From IMG/VR virus record IMGVR_UViG_3300020084_000030, positions 1 to 43,801 of that record: a stretch of DNA of 43,801 bases; one strand, written 5' to 3'. The first letter of the stretch is position 1; each line of letters begins with the position of its first letter. This DNA comes from a virus. The notes under the pieces are model-generated. The model did not search any database. It worked only from the letters and a program-made list of their open reading frames with translations, and was not told the origin of the DNA. A program made the position numbers and the translations under genes. Positions 31,101 to 41,600 of this stretch are shown here, piece after piece.

Positions 31101-33664
31101 ACAACAAAATGAGAAATTGTATTTTCTCTTGCAATGGAAATAGAATTTCCAGATTCATCTGTTATTGTTTCTCCTGAAGCAAAAGTACCAGACAATACCT
31201 TGACATGTAAAGTATTTGATGAGCTAAAACTAGAATCTGCTGTGCCTTCAATAACAGCATACGCTCCACTTTTGGATCCTGTAATATATTGACCAGCGGA
31301 AAATCCAGATGTTATTTTACTCTCGGTTGTTATTTTTGTAAAAAATAAAGGATTGAAATATTCTAAATTAAATATGGCATTATAAACAGAATTTCCAGAA
31401 ATATCTTTTCCTTTTGAAATTATTTTATCTGTTTCTTGATTAAACCCAGCTGCTCTTTTTAATAAAGTAATATTTTTTGATTTTGCAAAACCAATAATAG
31501 GTATAATGGTTTCGCTATAATCTACGATTTCTCCAAATGGCAAAATAACATTAGTTGCTGTAATTGGCACTGTTAATATAATATTTCCAGTCGCTGCCGA
31601 ATTAGGATTAGCTGCTAACGTATATTCAAAATATTTATCGGTAGGTCCAGCTAAAACTGTTGCTCCAGAAATATTATAAACATCTGGTATTGCCCCTGCT
31701 ATTGTTATCGTATTCCCAGCACTTAGACCATGACTTGTTAAAGTGGTTACTTTTGCAATGTAAGTATTGACACCACCAACAACTCTAACTTCATATGCTA
31801 AAGATACCACTTGAATTTGAGTGCCACTCGCTTGCCAGTAATAATTTTGTGCATTGAAAGCACCGTTATCGGTAGTGCTGGACGGTGTTCTATAAAATAA
31901 TTGTCTTCTTTTTACATCTGTAGTTGCAGATGTGGCACTTAATGCAGAAGGAATAAAATCACCGTTATCAAATTCTAAAAATTTTTCTTGTAAATCCCTT
32001 TTATTACCTAAAACTGTTAATTCTAAATACACTTCACCGCCAATATCATCTGGTCTTTCGACAGTGGAGAATGCAATTACTTCTACATAATCAACTGTAG
32101 TAGCTGCTAATGATTGTGCTAAATTAGCTACATAGTATAATTTTTGACCTAAAATATAATCAAAACTTGCTGCAGGCGTTTTTGCTTTGACGTAAATAGT
32201 TTTTATTGCATAATCATGTATAACATTAGTTTTTGCTAATGATCTCAGAGGAAGTGATCTACGTGAAGATGTTTTTCTAAATCCAGAATTTCCATTGTAA
32301 CCTAAATATCCATCATTAAATATTGAAGAAAAATATAATGTTGGATATGATGTTAATTGCTCTCCTTCATTATTTAAAGGAATAGTGCCATATACATTAG
32401 TAATATTAAATGATGGCAATCCATATGTCTTAATTCTATTATTTTCTTTAGTTAAAACATCACGCGCTTTATCTACAGTTACAAACTTAGTTTGTTTGTT
32501 GGCAATTTCGTATCCTCTAACATATGCTTTACCAGCACCCAAACCAGCAACAATTTTTGTCTCTGCTTCTTTTTCAGAAAAATTATCATCCCCAACAGTG
32601 CCATCAACTCTTAGTGGATAGATACCTTGATTATCTCCTTTTTGTAGATATTCTCTAATCTCAATTGGAAAATTGTCTACAATGTAATCACCAGATTCAT
32701 CATATGTTCTTCTTGCTAAAGTTTCTTCTATAACTGAAGATTCTTGATTTACAACTTTTCTTTGGATTACACCTAATTTTAAAGTAAGTAATTCAATAAA
32801 ATTATCATCTGTTGTAGTGTTTAAATCATATGCTACTAAATTCAAATCAATTTTTAAACGATGTGCTCCAGGAGCAGTATAGTTAGAAAATCCCCTAGCA
32901 TTATCATATAAAGTGATATCTTTTTCTGGAGTTACAATTTCTTCAGAAATTAAAAAACCAATTTTTTTAGATGGTTGGAAATTATACTTATCTATTACTA
33001 ACAAAGATTCTTCATTTTGCACAAAAAATCCATTAACAAAATATATTCCAGTTTCTACTTTTACTGCAGAAGCAAATCCCATAGCAGTACTTGGTTCTTC
33101 TTTTACTGCCAAAGTATCTGGATTTGTTACTTTTATTTTACTAGGTAAAGAGCTGCTATCAGTGCCCACAGTCAATCTTGGACTATTTGTAATATTTACT
33201 TCTAATTCTTCACCTTGCCTAAAAGTTTTTTCGCTATTATCACCACCACTAATATAATTTACATAAATGGTATCAGATTCTGTTTCTGTTGCATAATCTG
33301 CTTCAACTACAAGTGCTTGCACACCAGAATTTAAACCAGTTAATGTCAAATTAATTAAATCTTTGATATCATACTTTTTAAATTTAATTTCACCACCAAC
33401 ATTTTCTGCTACTTCCGAAACAGAAGATAATTTTACATAATTTAATCTATTATTAAAAGAAACTTCCCCTGGGATTACTTGTTGCCCTTGTTTAAATTGA
33501 TATTTTCCAAACTGCTCAATTTGATTCTGTAATATCGATTGTAAGGTAGTTAATTCTCTAGTTTGAATAGAATATCCAGGTCTAAAAAGTACTTTATAAA
33601 AGTTTTTAGACGCTTCAAAATCGTCGTTATATTCTTTCGTGTTTAGATTAATCTTTTCGGGCAT
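25130..33664 (-). CDS. Giant baseplate/tail virion protein with DUF4815-like N-terminus
   Basis: This 2844-aa protein has residues 10-55 (NDDFEASKNFYKVLFRPGYS, then TRELTTLQSILQNQIEQFG) that match the DUF4815 start, where 'RPGxxLQARELNxLQS' is the hallmark. Further family elements appear much later (VVDFRPKVD near 1355, KLEKRIERLEYYTTMSILEQ near 1478). Extra modules therefore seem inserted into the core. Between and after these are beta domains, including an 'HGLSAGNTITIAG' loop module near residue 650, and GSGY-type repeats (ILPGSGYTDPPSIILKPNG near 2120). The C-terminus FSSFAIKIVMKASNPCYVPK is a recurring ending in marine myovirus proteins. It follows gp8 at the place of T4 gp9/gp10, so it probably belongs to the baseplate periphery or fibre network. 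Most of the length has no known function. Confidence 0.85.
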   Translation of the reverse strand: MPEKINLNTKEYNDDFEASKNFYKVLFRPGYSIQTRELTTLQSILQNQIEQFGKYQFKQGQQVIPGEVSFNNRLNYVKLSSVSEVAENVGGEIKFKKYDIKDLINLTLTGLNSGVQALVVEADYATETESDTIYVNYISGGDNSEKTFRQGEELEVNITNSPRLTVGTDSSSLPSKIKVTNPDTLAVKEEPSTAMGFASAVKVETGIYFVNGFFVQNEESLLVIDKYNFQPSKKIGFLISEEIVTPEKDITLYDNARGFSNYTAPGAHRLKIDLNLVAYDLNTTTDDNFIELLTLKLGVIQRKVVNQESSVIEETLARRTYDESGDYIVDNFPIEIREYLQKGDNQGIYPLRVDGTVGDDNFSEKEAETKIVAGLGAGKAYVRGYEIANKQTKFVTVDKARDVLTKENNRIKTYGLPSFNITNVYGTIPLNNEGEQLTSYPTLYFSSIFNDGYLGYNGNSGFRKTSSRRSLPLRSLAKTNVIHDYAIKTIYVKAKTPAASFDYILGQKLYYVANLAQSLAATTVDYVEVIAFSTVERPDDIGGEVYLELTVLGNKRDLQEKFLEFDNGDFIPSALSATSATTDVKRRQLFYRTPSSTTDNGAFNAQNYYWQASGTQIQVVSLAYEVRVVGGVNTYIAKVTTLTSHGLSAGNTITIAGAIPDVYNISGATVLAGPTDKYFEYTLAANPNSAATGNIILTVPITATNVILPFGEIVDYSETIIPIIGFAKSKNITLLKRAAGFNQETDKIISKGKDISGNSVYNAIFNLEYFNPLFFTKITTESKITSGFSAGQYITGSKSGAYAVIEGTADSSFSSSNTLHVKVLSGTFASGETITDESGNSISIARENTISHFVVTKRGSGYAQSTSVVASKPISINGKAVDVSIIKPQLVGGKAISVSIIDRNLFSDEYVSPPSVIINSDSGVNPTQTAVVKAVLFKNVITTYTNENVKSLYSEFGGGGVNKFTADVETFDTEYSVSKDITTLTFSGKKGQKYLICLAFSGDPAKDLVPGDIIQYIDVNNTVVRSLVESVSSPSGLSKAAIYLDTALKADVNNSVIVRKRTKLTSPPNPSLLFPIGFKSPKSLIQDSDNTKFKYYIRRDFITTSSTSGGKITFSAQLKFGTQRFIDFEESNFLLTILDKGNSNTGLENGDVMYLTKDQVAQTLTGGVAITLDNLTFRTDAAAASNVVLKLSATIEIDKASPKTKVAIRNKRIAVVSSGDKIIPFRGYDYDEKTADVISYADAFGIYGTDIKVFEGSTSSPPVLDDQNNIIDGFDITDHFTFDDGQRDTFYDVSRLVLKPGYSAPIGQLVIVFNYFEHSQGDFSIVDSYTLTGTPISDIPSFNSPVLGKVSLTDVVDFRPKVDVNTILSGFQNKTLLLSGESIGFNGSGGIPSAAVAHDASLEASIIFNSQQYLDRIDGIFLNKKGEFIAKKGNSSLNPSKPETPDDSIALYYLFLPAYTNSVADVRVTAVDNRRYTMRDIGKLEKRIERLEYYTTMSILEQQTFNMQVKDDIGLDRFKSGIIVDSFENHAVGNLPSLDYKCAIDTQQSILRPRSIENSYSLVELNTSAQQRATDGYVRTGDVITLPYTPQTVIQNKFATASGEINPNPFVVVQYVGDLSISPNIDHWYDIKQSPSVLNNDTKVFSVFLSKADSREGYSSLNNFYLTNWIGTNRTFFNVSSLSEVTSNSNTTILPATVSTSSNISPQNNEIGKGVQSVSNGSKIVSSSIQLYARSKAIKFIVRRLKPNTKYYAFIDTRNVTRWVAQDTRFTQIPGNSVGAFGSNGDNGHAITSNENGDASGILIFPAGYAPVQNASWTGDINTVSYDNEDGALKLNFAAGIKTIRFTTSTEDKIDNTVDSFAECKYYPTGIFPNQPASIISTIPSFFKAPEGIQFIDNASTQAKPSPLSQTFRIENFEGGVFVTELDLFFSKKSDTLPVRVYLTDTNSKKPGNYIIPGTEVVKLPDTYLKITANSTLNLTIGETISGSESGVKGVVKEVVDKNGNKLVPTLQKTVSLSNDQVYTLVLSNYISATGSAFKSGESLVIQTLIDINKQNNSQLLVSISKDSGKISKLLITDYGEGYDSATLIIQSPQLPGGSSALGNVSISNGEVFEANIILPGSGYTDPPSIILKPNGSISREAVIIPILEVDTPAVRMGVSVDPNDGVTTSSISPTKFVFDNPIYLQNNTDYALSIETDSTNYRIWSSKLGETDVATSQVITQQPLLGSVFKSQNVDTWTEDLSQDIKFTLYRAVFTKGSTATARLTNEDLGYEMLDMNSIETDASSNDSATSLLFKNNNKITRILHINNGFEDSGKSYVTFKQVNTVGGIDGEYFNTNLFPVSNSGLEYYNITTNLGAGSSTFGGGNKILASYNRKYEKLYPQIGYLSFTNTKFNAEVKTTNIIPLDSVGENYTSYQQSDYETTFLNEEHYFTNQKVIASYFNEIKNNATWGEKKKSLVYKLTFSTTLDHLSPIIDLRSSSVKTISSFVDKGYGDQTRYGRRYKILKFYPVYKFEVSNLPAGQGGQAILPTINQSVVGVNTKTKGDIIKVTSNTIYVKIKNTGLYQAGEALTFGVQNLDGASVSPNGITEVLPVFTPGTNVEVYREDLVNRFSTKIYAKIISWDKIKKELVVLEEKAPINGNYTAYAEGNTYGRSSANNGANQQPDIIRVYDKLWHQNIAPQSLTDTNESVPGFIEVSSATYSPGILYISDINSKNSSSVAKYVTKEITLANPATTIDVRLTANLAKQDDIEVYYKIKPVNSQSTFDDVEYIPFNGTGYPDFDVAPSNEIAIAGLFENQSSYKEHKYTAVNLNEFSSFAIKIVMKASNPCYVPKIQDARIVAAF

Positions 33665-33707
33665 CTCTATTCAATGTGAAGTTTTATATTATGAAATTAA
33701 TAATATA

Positions 33708-35588
33708 TCAGAATTCGATCACTAATTTAATATCTTCAATCTGATCTGGTGCTCTTGTAATTAGTCTTCGATTTTCAACGTAAATAATATCTCCAGTATA
33801 TTTTGCAACTTCTGGTAATGCTAATCCATTAGTAAAAGATAATCCTAGAAGTGGCAGCACTGCTCCTCCAGTAGTATAAGTTGTTTCTACGGTGCCAGTA
33901 ATTAAAGAAGTTTGTCCAGTAATTAATTTTGCGGCATTAGAAACAAACAATCTTACAACACCATTATCTGTATGTAAATCTGGAGTTTGGAAATACTTTA
34001 ATACGCCTGAAGATGGAGTTTGCCCCGCTGGCACTTCATCAAAAACCCAAGAAACCACAGTTCCTATTGCAAATTTTCCTGCAGCAATTTCTTGTTTAAT
34101 AATTTCATCTGGTTGGAAATTTCCAGAAACGTTATTTAACTTAACAGCGTACAAAGAGCTTAATGTATCTGCTGTTGCAAAATCTGTTGATGGAGCGGGA
34201 AGACGAGGATCGGTAATAATACCAATTCTTCTAAAATCATTATCTACAGGGAAATCACCTTGTCCCTCGGCATACGTTAAACGAATATTTGCCATGATTC
34301 TCTTGGCAAATAATTCAGCAACAGGATCTGCACCGTGACCTCCTTTTACTGGGATAACAACTTCGATTGCTCCAGTAGCACTTCCAGGAACTGTAAATGG
34401 ATTTGTCAAATCTGGATTTTCAAATAAATACCCATTCTTTAATAAGATATTACCGTAAGTATATCCAGACCCAGAAATATTTACTCTTGCTCCAGTATTG
34501 TCAACAAGATATGCGGTATCAATTGTGCCAGATGCAGTAGTTTCGATTCTTACTCTGCCACCAGTGCCGTTTCCTTGAATTTCAGTATAGATTACTTCAC
34601 TAGCTGGTAAATTAGATCCAATATTTTTTACAATAATTGCACTAATTGATCCAGACTGAGTTGCTGCTAGAGTTTGAACTACAGAATCTTGCACAACTGG
34701 CATAAAATCTGTAGATAAAAATCTAATAACATCATTGGTTGGGATAGTATACATATACTTCCAGATATATCCATTTAATGCTACCGTTGGGAATTCAGTG
34801 AAAAATCCTGTTGCACTATCATATGCTCCTTCCCCAGTTGGTCCAGGATTTCTTTTTGGTTGTAAAGCAACATTGGTGCCACCAGGATTTGCTGCACTCT
34901 CTCCATTATAAACACATTTGAAAACTTCATAGTTTTCATTTACAATATAAAATCTAGCATTTGAGATAGATTGAGCAGGACCAGCTGGACCAGAACCATC
35001 TGGATCAACTGTAGCTGGTTTAGCATAAGAATAATCGGGTTTCCACATGTCAAATTTGGGATTGACAGTTGGATTCCAATTATATCTTCTAATTACTGGT
35101 CTAACTTGCTCGGATGTAATTCTTTTCAAAGCAACCATGTCATCATGAATGCTTTGATCTTCCTCTTGATTATCAGCTGGTCTTAGAGGAATTTCATCGG
35201 TAGCATAACGATATACTGCAGCATTTGCAGTTGCATTTGATGTATTACCTTTAATTTGACTTCCAATTCCAGGCACCGCAACAATATTAGGAAATACGTT
35301 TGAAAGAAGTAAACTATTTGGATAAACAGCTTCTACAGTTGCTCTAAATGGAGAATTTGATAACGTAATACCAGTGCCAGTCACAAAGACCTGCTCTCCA
35401 ACCTGAAAACTTCCAACAGCAGCATATATTTCTAGATATGCGTACCATCGTTGTGGTCTACCGACAAAGAAATATGATTTTGTCCTGTCTGAAGAAGTGG
35501 ATTCAGACCCAGTTGCCCCCTCGGACAAAGATTCTAAAAATTGTTTTGCATTAAAAATTCTGAATTTTTCAGAAATGATGGCTGCCAT
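33708..35588 (-). CDS. 8: Baseplate wedge protein gp8
   Basis: This 626-aa protein is recognisable as T4 gp8 (334 aa) with large insertions. Shared points are an aromatic N-terminal strand YFFVGRPQRWYAYLEIY, RRYNWNPTVNPKFDMW, YEVFKCVYNGESAANP, the GYIWKYMYTIP motif (T4 GYVWEYLFEIP) and FRRIGIITDPRLP. The end GDIIYVENRRLITRAPDQIE, then DIKLVIEF, parallels T4 GEMIYMENRPPI...EEINILFTF. T4 gp8 is a dimer in each baseplate wedge and binds gp7 and gp10. Insertions lie after residue about 45 and between 310 and 560. A double late promoter (35637-35624) and GGGAAG ribosome site drive it. The two giant proteins on either side are candidate partners. Confidence 0.92.
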   Translation of the reverse strand: MAAIISEKFRIFNAKQFLESLSEGATGSESTSSDRTKSYFFVGRPQRWYAYLEIYAAVGSFQVGEQVFVTGTGITLSNSPFRATVEAVYPNSLLLSNVFPNIVAVPGIGSQIKGNTSNATANAAVYRYATDEIPLRPADNQEEDQSIHDDMVALKRITSEQVRPVIRRYNWNPTVNPKFDMWKPDYSYAKPATVDPDGSGPAGPAQSISNARFYIVNENYEVFKCVYNGESAANPGGTNVALQPKRNPGPTGEGAYDSATGFFTEFPTVALNGYIWKYMYTIPTNDVIRFLSTDFMPVVQDSVVQTLAATQSGSISAIIVKNIGSNLPASEVIYTEIQGNGTGGRVRIETTASGTIDTAYLVDNTGARVNISGSGYTYGNILLKNGYLFENPDLTNPFTVPGSATGAIEVVIPVKGGHGADPVAELFAKRIMANIRLTYAEGQGDFPVDNDFRRIGIITDPRLPAPSTDFATADTLSSLYAVKLNNVSGNFQPDEIIKQEIAAGKFAIGTVVSWVFDEVPAGQTPSSGVLKYFQTPDLHTDNGVVRLFVSNAAKLITGQTSLITGTVETTYTTGGAVLPLLGLSFTNGLALPEVAKYTGDIIYVENRRLITRAPDQIEDIKLVIEF

Positions 35589-35623
35589 AGTCTTCCCTTT
35601 GGTTGCTTATTTTAATTCCAAGT

Positions 35624-35637
35624 TATTTATATTTATA
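35624..35637 (-). promoter_or_regulatory. Two overlapping perfect late promoters
   Basis: The minus strand reads TATAAATATAAATA, two perfect TATAAATA octamers offset by six bases. They lie 36-49 nt before the gp8 ATG and just behind the stop of the giant upstream gene. Confidence 0.7.
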
Positions 35638-35641
35638 CTGT

Positions 35642-38600
35642 TTATAATAAACTTCTTAAGTAATCACCAGCATTGTGCGATTTAGCAACTGTATTTTCTG
35701 CTCCCCTAACACACCCAATAAAACGATCACTTAATTTATTAGTATATGTTACTATTTCATCACCAATCAGTAGTTTCCCAGTATTAGGATACCTAGACGT
35801 GTTTGGAATATAAACTATAGTATCAGTTGTGTTTAATCCGCTATCCAATATTGCGCCAAATTCATTGACAGATGGCCATGTTAATTCCCAAACAGATCCA
35901 CTTATTCCTGTAGATGATGCATAACCATCCGAAAAATCTCCAAGAGTTATATTTGGGTAATAAATCTCCATCATTTCTAAAGTATTTTGCTCGCTTACAT
36001 TTGCTAATCCATAATCAGTAATAAATTTAATATTTTCATAAACTTCAAATCTATTTCCTAATTTACCAAAGTGATACTTATCATTATTTAACCCAGTGTA
36101 ATAAGTGTCAACAGCTCCAAAATCTGCAATTACTGTGGTAGTTTTTGTTAAAGATTGAATTGTAGAAATTACTGGGGGGAAGAAGAATTTAGATAATCTC
36201 TCATACGAGATATTAGTAATTGAAATAAATTCTGGTGGATCTAAAGTTATAATAGAAGTAATATCTCTGTTTACTTTTTTTATCTCTGCATCTTTTGGTG
36301 GTGGTGTTATTATTATAGTTGGATTTGTTGAATCGTAGAAACACCTTACATCAGAAATTGTTTGAATTTCTGGTGAATCAGAAGGAGTTTTAATAATTGA
36401 GATTAATCTTGATACAGTAGTATCTAAAAATATTTGTGGACTTAGTAATAAATCAGTCCTGCTGCTTATTACTTTTTGTGGAGATTTGTATATACTATAT
36501 CCTCTAGTAACATATACTTTTGGCGGAGTAATATAACCACTACCAGGATTTGTAATGACAATATCAATAATTTCTCCTCGGTCCATTACGACAAAACCAG
36601 AAGCGCCTCCCCCAGTTACAGGACCAATGATATTACCAAAAGAATCTCTTTGTGGTTGTGGCACAAAAACCAATTGAGGAGTTTTATCATATCCATATGC
36701 ATTTGGTTGAATTGATATGCCCCTATATTCAATAATGGCATCATTTTTATTAGTCACTAATATAGTTGTGTTATCACGCAATCTTACCAAATTTGGATTT
36801 GTCAATTCTACAATAGTATTTCTTCCATAAATGGTTTTTGGTAAGATAATTCCATCATATATTCTAACAGCAAATTCTTCATACTTTCTATTATTCCATG
36901 TTAATGACGTTACTTTTCCACCATTAACAGATGCTAATACACTTAATCCAACGCCATCTATTATACCGTTATATTGTGTTACATCAACTAAACCATAGTG
37001 ATTCTCTTCAATAAGATCTTCTGGTCTATGACCTAGTTTTTTTAAGGTTTCTGGAATTTCTAAAATTTGACGATAATCTCTCTCGCCATCAATTTTTACT
37101 AAATCTCCAATATCTAAATTATTTTCATACTTAGGTAGTAATTCTGTGCCTACCATCCATCCAGCTTTAGTTTTGAATACTAATTCATTTTTTTCATCAT
37201 CCTCAGTAAAAGAAGAAATTGATGCAATTTGATTAGATGGTATTACATATTCAGACAATCCTCCAGTTGGCACAAATTTTAAATCTTTCAAAGATGAAAA
37301 TTTATTATTTTGTTGTCTAATTATAAATCTAGTAGTTAATTGTCCAGGTGTTTTACTATATTGTAATACTTCTCCCACCGCTTCCCATTGCCCCAAACTA
37401 TTTCCTTGATAAACCGTCGATCTATCAGATAATTCTTTGAAAGATACTGCACCATTTACTACAATATTAATAACATTGAAAAATTTATTATTTTCAAAAT
37501 TATAAAAAGTCAATTTAGGAATTGTTTGTCTTCCATACAAATAAAGAACATTTATTTTTTGTCCAGGTTTGGGTGCTTCCGAAAAAATAATATCTGATCC
37601 CGTAATGGTGTAATCTCTGTTTCTTACTTGTAATATTCCCTCTCTAAACAGTAAAATACTTCTATCACTATCTACACTAATTGTGCGTTTTCCTAAAACA
37701 CTACGAAGTATAAATGGACCTCTTCTTTCTCCAGTAAATAATCTTTCATCTATTTCTAATCTTTCGTAGTTTCCTACACTGTAAGCAAAGAATTTTTGTC
37801 TATTTTCTTCATTTATTTTAGTTGGTGGTGCAACAAAAACTATTTCATTTGGAGTTTTTGTTCTATCGATATAATACGACGATGTTGCTGGAATTAAAGG
37901 AGTCATTTTATTTTCCTGCAACACTCCATCCAAAGAAACTAAAAGATTTTCTTTGGCATCTAAAATTGCATTTGTGTCATCTTCATAATATAAAGGAAAT
38001 CTTGTCTTAATGCCATTGAAATCATTTTCAATATTTTTAATTTTTTTGAAATATTGAGAATTAAAAGAATTATTTTTAAATCTAACTAAACGACCAACAA
38101 ATTTTTGTGCTTCTACTATTTGATTATTTGAAATTCTTTGCCCTAATGGTGCTTGAGCAAAAGTAATGGTAGATCCAGAAACAGTAAAAGCTCTTCCAGG
38201 TTCTTGCAATACACCGTCTAATGTAATAACCAAATTATTAACATTACTCACATTTAATGGTCCTACTCCAGAAACAATCATATTAAATGTTTTTCTTCCA
38301 ACTCTATTTCCAGATTGATTAAAGTCGCCATCAAATACTTGTTGTAAAGAAAAAGAGTATGATATTGTTTCTGAAGTATCAATTGAAGATGCAAATACAG
38401 ATCCTTTACCTCTTCTAATATTATTATCTTTAACATCAATTATTGTTTGAGTAATCTGTTGTCTTGTGCTTTCAATAGTAACTCTATTAGTTTTTTCATT
38501 CCATAATTCTATAATACTAACATTATCCAATATTCTTTGATTCTCTGGCATCTGTGTCGATGCTGTAACATCAATAGATACTTCACCAAACATTTTAAAT

Positions 38601-41600
38601 CCAGCTGGATGCACAGTTTGCTCAACCAACTTTTTCCAGATATTAATGGGTGATTTTGATTTTACAACATAGGAATAATCTTGATAGAAATAAGAATCTG
38701 ATAATTTTTGATTTCCTACAGATAATTTTCCCTTATCTGTATCATAGTATCCAGCATTATCATAATATGATCTAATATCAGAGGAAAATATACTATAGAA
38801 TACTTTATTAACTAGAGCAACATTTTTTTTAGATTGTCCAATAATTTGTAATCCAGATTTAAATTCTCCTATTACATTAATAAGTTTGATTATATTAATT
38901 TTATTTTTATATCCATCTACAGAAATTCTTCCTTCTGCAATCAAAGAATTATTTTCATATTGTTTGACTATTTCACCATTTAAAAAACAATTTTCAGTAA
39001 AATTAGATAGTTGTAAAATTTGATGAGATGTGTAAACAGATGATAAAGAAAAATCATCATAATAATTAGATCCATTATAATCAATTCTAATATTATTTGG
39101 TATTCCTATATTATTACTTCCAAAATAAGCGATTACATCTGTTTCAACCACAATCATTAATGGTTTTGTTTTATAAACAATATTATAATCTTTTGGCAAT
39201 ATTGCTATTATTTCTCCACTGTTTCCTTTTACAATTTCAAATTCTGGAAAAATGTCACTGTTTAAAATTACAACAGATGGTTTTGAATATCCACTGCCAG
39301 AAAGACTTACAGACACGGACAATATTTTTCCTGTCAATTGATCATAATTAACATTTGGAATACATTCAAATGCAGGAGAAACTCTAATACCACGAATTAT
39401 TGGTAATTTTTTATATAATTTTCCCGTATTTGTAATTTTTAAAGAATCGATTTTTCCAATTGCAAAAATTGAAGAAGTAGTGTAATTAAAACTACCAGAT
39501 CCATCATATTGAGGAATTTTATCTAATTTATAAGCAAATGATTTTGGCGAAACATAAGATACTACCTTTTCTCCTTGTAAAGGATCGTCTATTACTGATA
39601 AGTAAGAATTTTCTGAGTCTATAACACCAGATTTATCATAGTAAAAATAATTTGTAAAATCTAATGATTTTTTTTGTGTATAATTATTTAATGGCGAAGA
39701 ATCACCAAAACCAAATTTAACTGAAATAAAAGAATTAGATTCTGACCCAGACCCAGGCAAAGAATTTCCTTTAATAACTTCTGTAGTAACTAAATTTCTG
39801 TTATTACTTGGTGAAAATTCTAAAAATGACCCAGCTAAAGATGGATGATTTGTGATAAATTTATACTTATAATATTTTTGTATTTCTATAACAGGATTTT
39901 TTATCCAAGGACCGTTAATAGATTTTGAAAATTCAAACTTGTAATTTGCATCCTTAATAATAGAATCAACACGCACTAATTTTACTGGAGTACTATTATC
40001 AAAAAATGTTGATGCGAATGATAATTTTGTAATAGATTCTAATGTTTGATTATTGTCAAAGATAACAGTTAATTCTTGTCTTTCCGAATTATACTCATTA
40101 ATTACAGCATCTCCAGTTGAAGGTCCAATTCTATTACCAATAGTAAAATTATATTTTGCATTATTAACAAATACTGTTTGATTTGAGAAATGATTTACAG
40201 CTGCCGTATTTTGAATACCCCTAGTTACATTGATTGTATTGTTTAATATAGAATTAACAGACATTAATTCATCATTAACCTTTAAAATATCACCGTTTGA
40301 TATCCCAGATACATCATTTACTATTAATTTTGTTTGTGTTTTTCCAAGACCAACATGAGTAACTTCTAGATATAATACAGATTGACTTAATGATCCAGAA
40401 AGTCTTTGAAGACTAGAATTTAAAACAGTAAGGACATCTCCAATTTGATACCCACTACCCTTTCCAATAATTACTACACCATTTTCCGTGACAGATCCAT
40501 TGACAACCGTTATAGTTGCTCTTGCATTACCAGGAGCGCCTGGAGACCCAACAAAAGCATTTGAAGAGACTATAATACCATTTTGATTTCTACATTTTGT
40601 TTGATCTGCAAAAATTAATTCTATGTTAGAATAAGTTGCCGACCCAGCATTTGCATAATCAGATCCTCCGTTTAAACGTTTTGTTACGCCAACACCAGAA
40701 TCATTTATAGTTGTGGTAAATGATGGAGTAAATAATTTTACTGTTTGATATATTCTTTTTCTGACATAATAATTTGTAGTAGTTGTAGAATCATTTGGAT
40801 TGATATCAACAAATATTTTATCATTTTCTGTTATCTTATGTTCGGTATTGGTTTTAATTAATCCAATATTTTCATTTAATGAAAATATTTCTATATTTTT
40901 ACTCAACTCATCTATTTGAAATACTCTACTGCCTACCGTATCATCAATATTGTTTGTTTTTAAGTAAAAACTTGCCGATGTTGTAAATGTACCATCTAAT
41001 ACCTTAATTTTTACTGTATTTCCTCCTATCACCTCTTCTAAAATTTGTCCTCTGCCATTTTCACTAGTTGCGACTACTCCAAATGTGGCAGCATTTTGTA
41101 AAGAAATTGGATTTCCATTAGGAGTCTCGGAAATCTTAAATTGGTTGGTTGTAGAATTTTTAACATAGTAAATTTTATTTGCAATGATACCATTAGATGA
41201 TTGTGGAAAAACTATTCCACTGCCATCTGTAAATGGATTAAAAGCTACTTTTAAAAAATTATTTTGTATGCTTAATACCGTTACTTCTTTACCAGTAGTG
41301 AGACTTATTATTGCATTTTTTGTATAGAATGATTCTGTGTCCAGAATTAAATTTAAAACTCTAATATTAGAGTTTAATTTGTTTACGGTATCAAAATTTC
41401 CAGAAACATTTCTAAAAACAAATTTATTTGCCGAAAAAATATTACCAACAACTTCACCATTTGCTCCAGTACCTTCTTGTGTAATTATTGACCCATCAAA
41501 AAAATAAACTGGTGTTTTTGATTCTATTAATACTGCTTTTGTTTGCTGAGATTCTATAGATACAATATTTTCTCCCTTTAAAGAAGCAACATCTGCACTT

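Noticed and set aside
33892-34338. Plus-strand ORF of 148 aa
   Set aside because: It is antisense to gp8, with no ribosome site or promoter and no recognisable protein pattern; a shadow of the gp8 codons.
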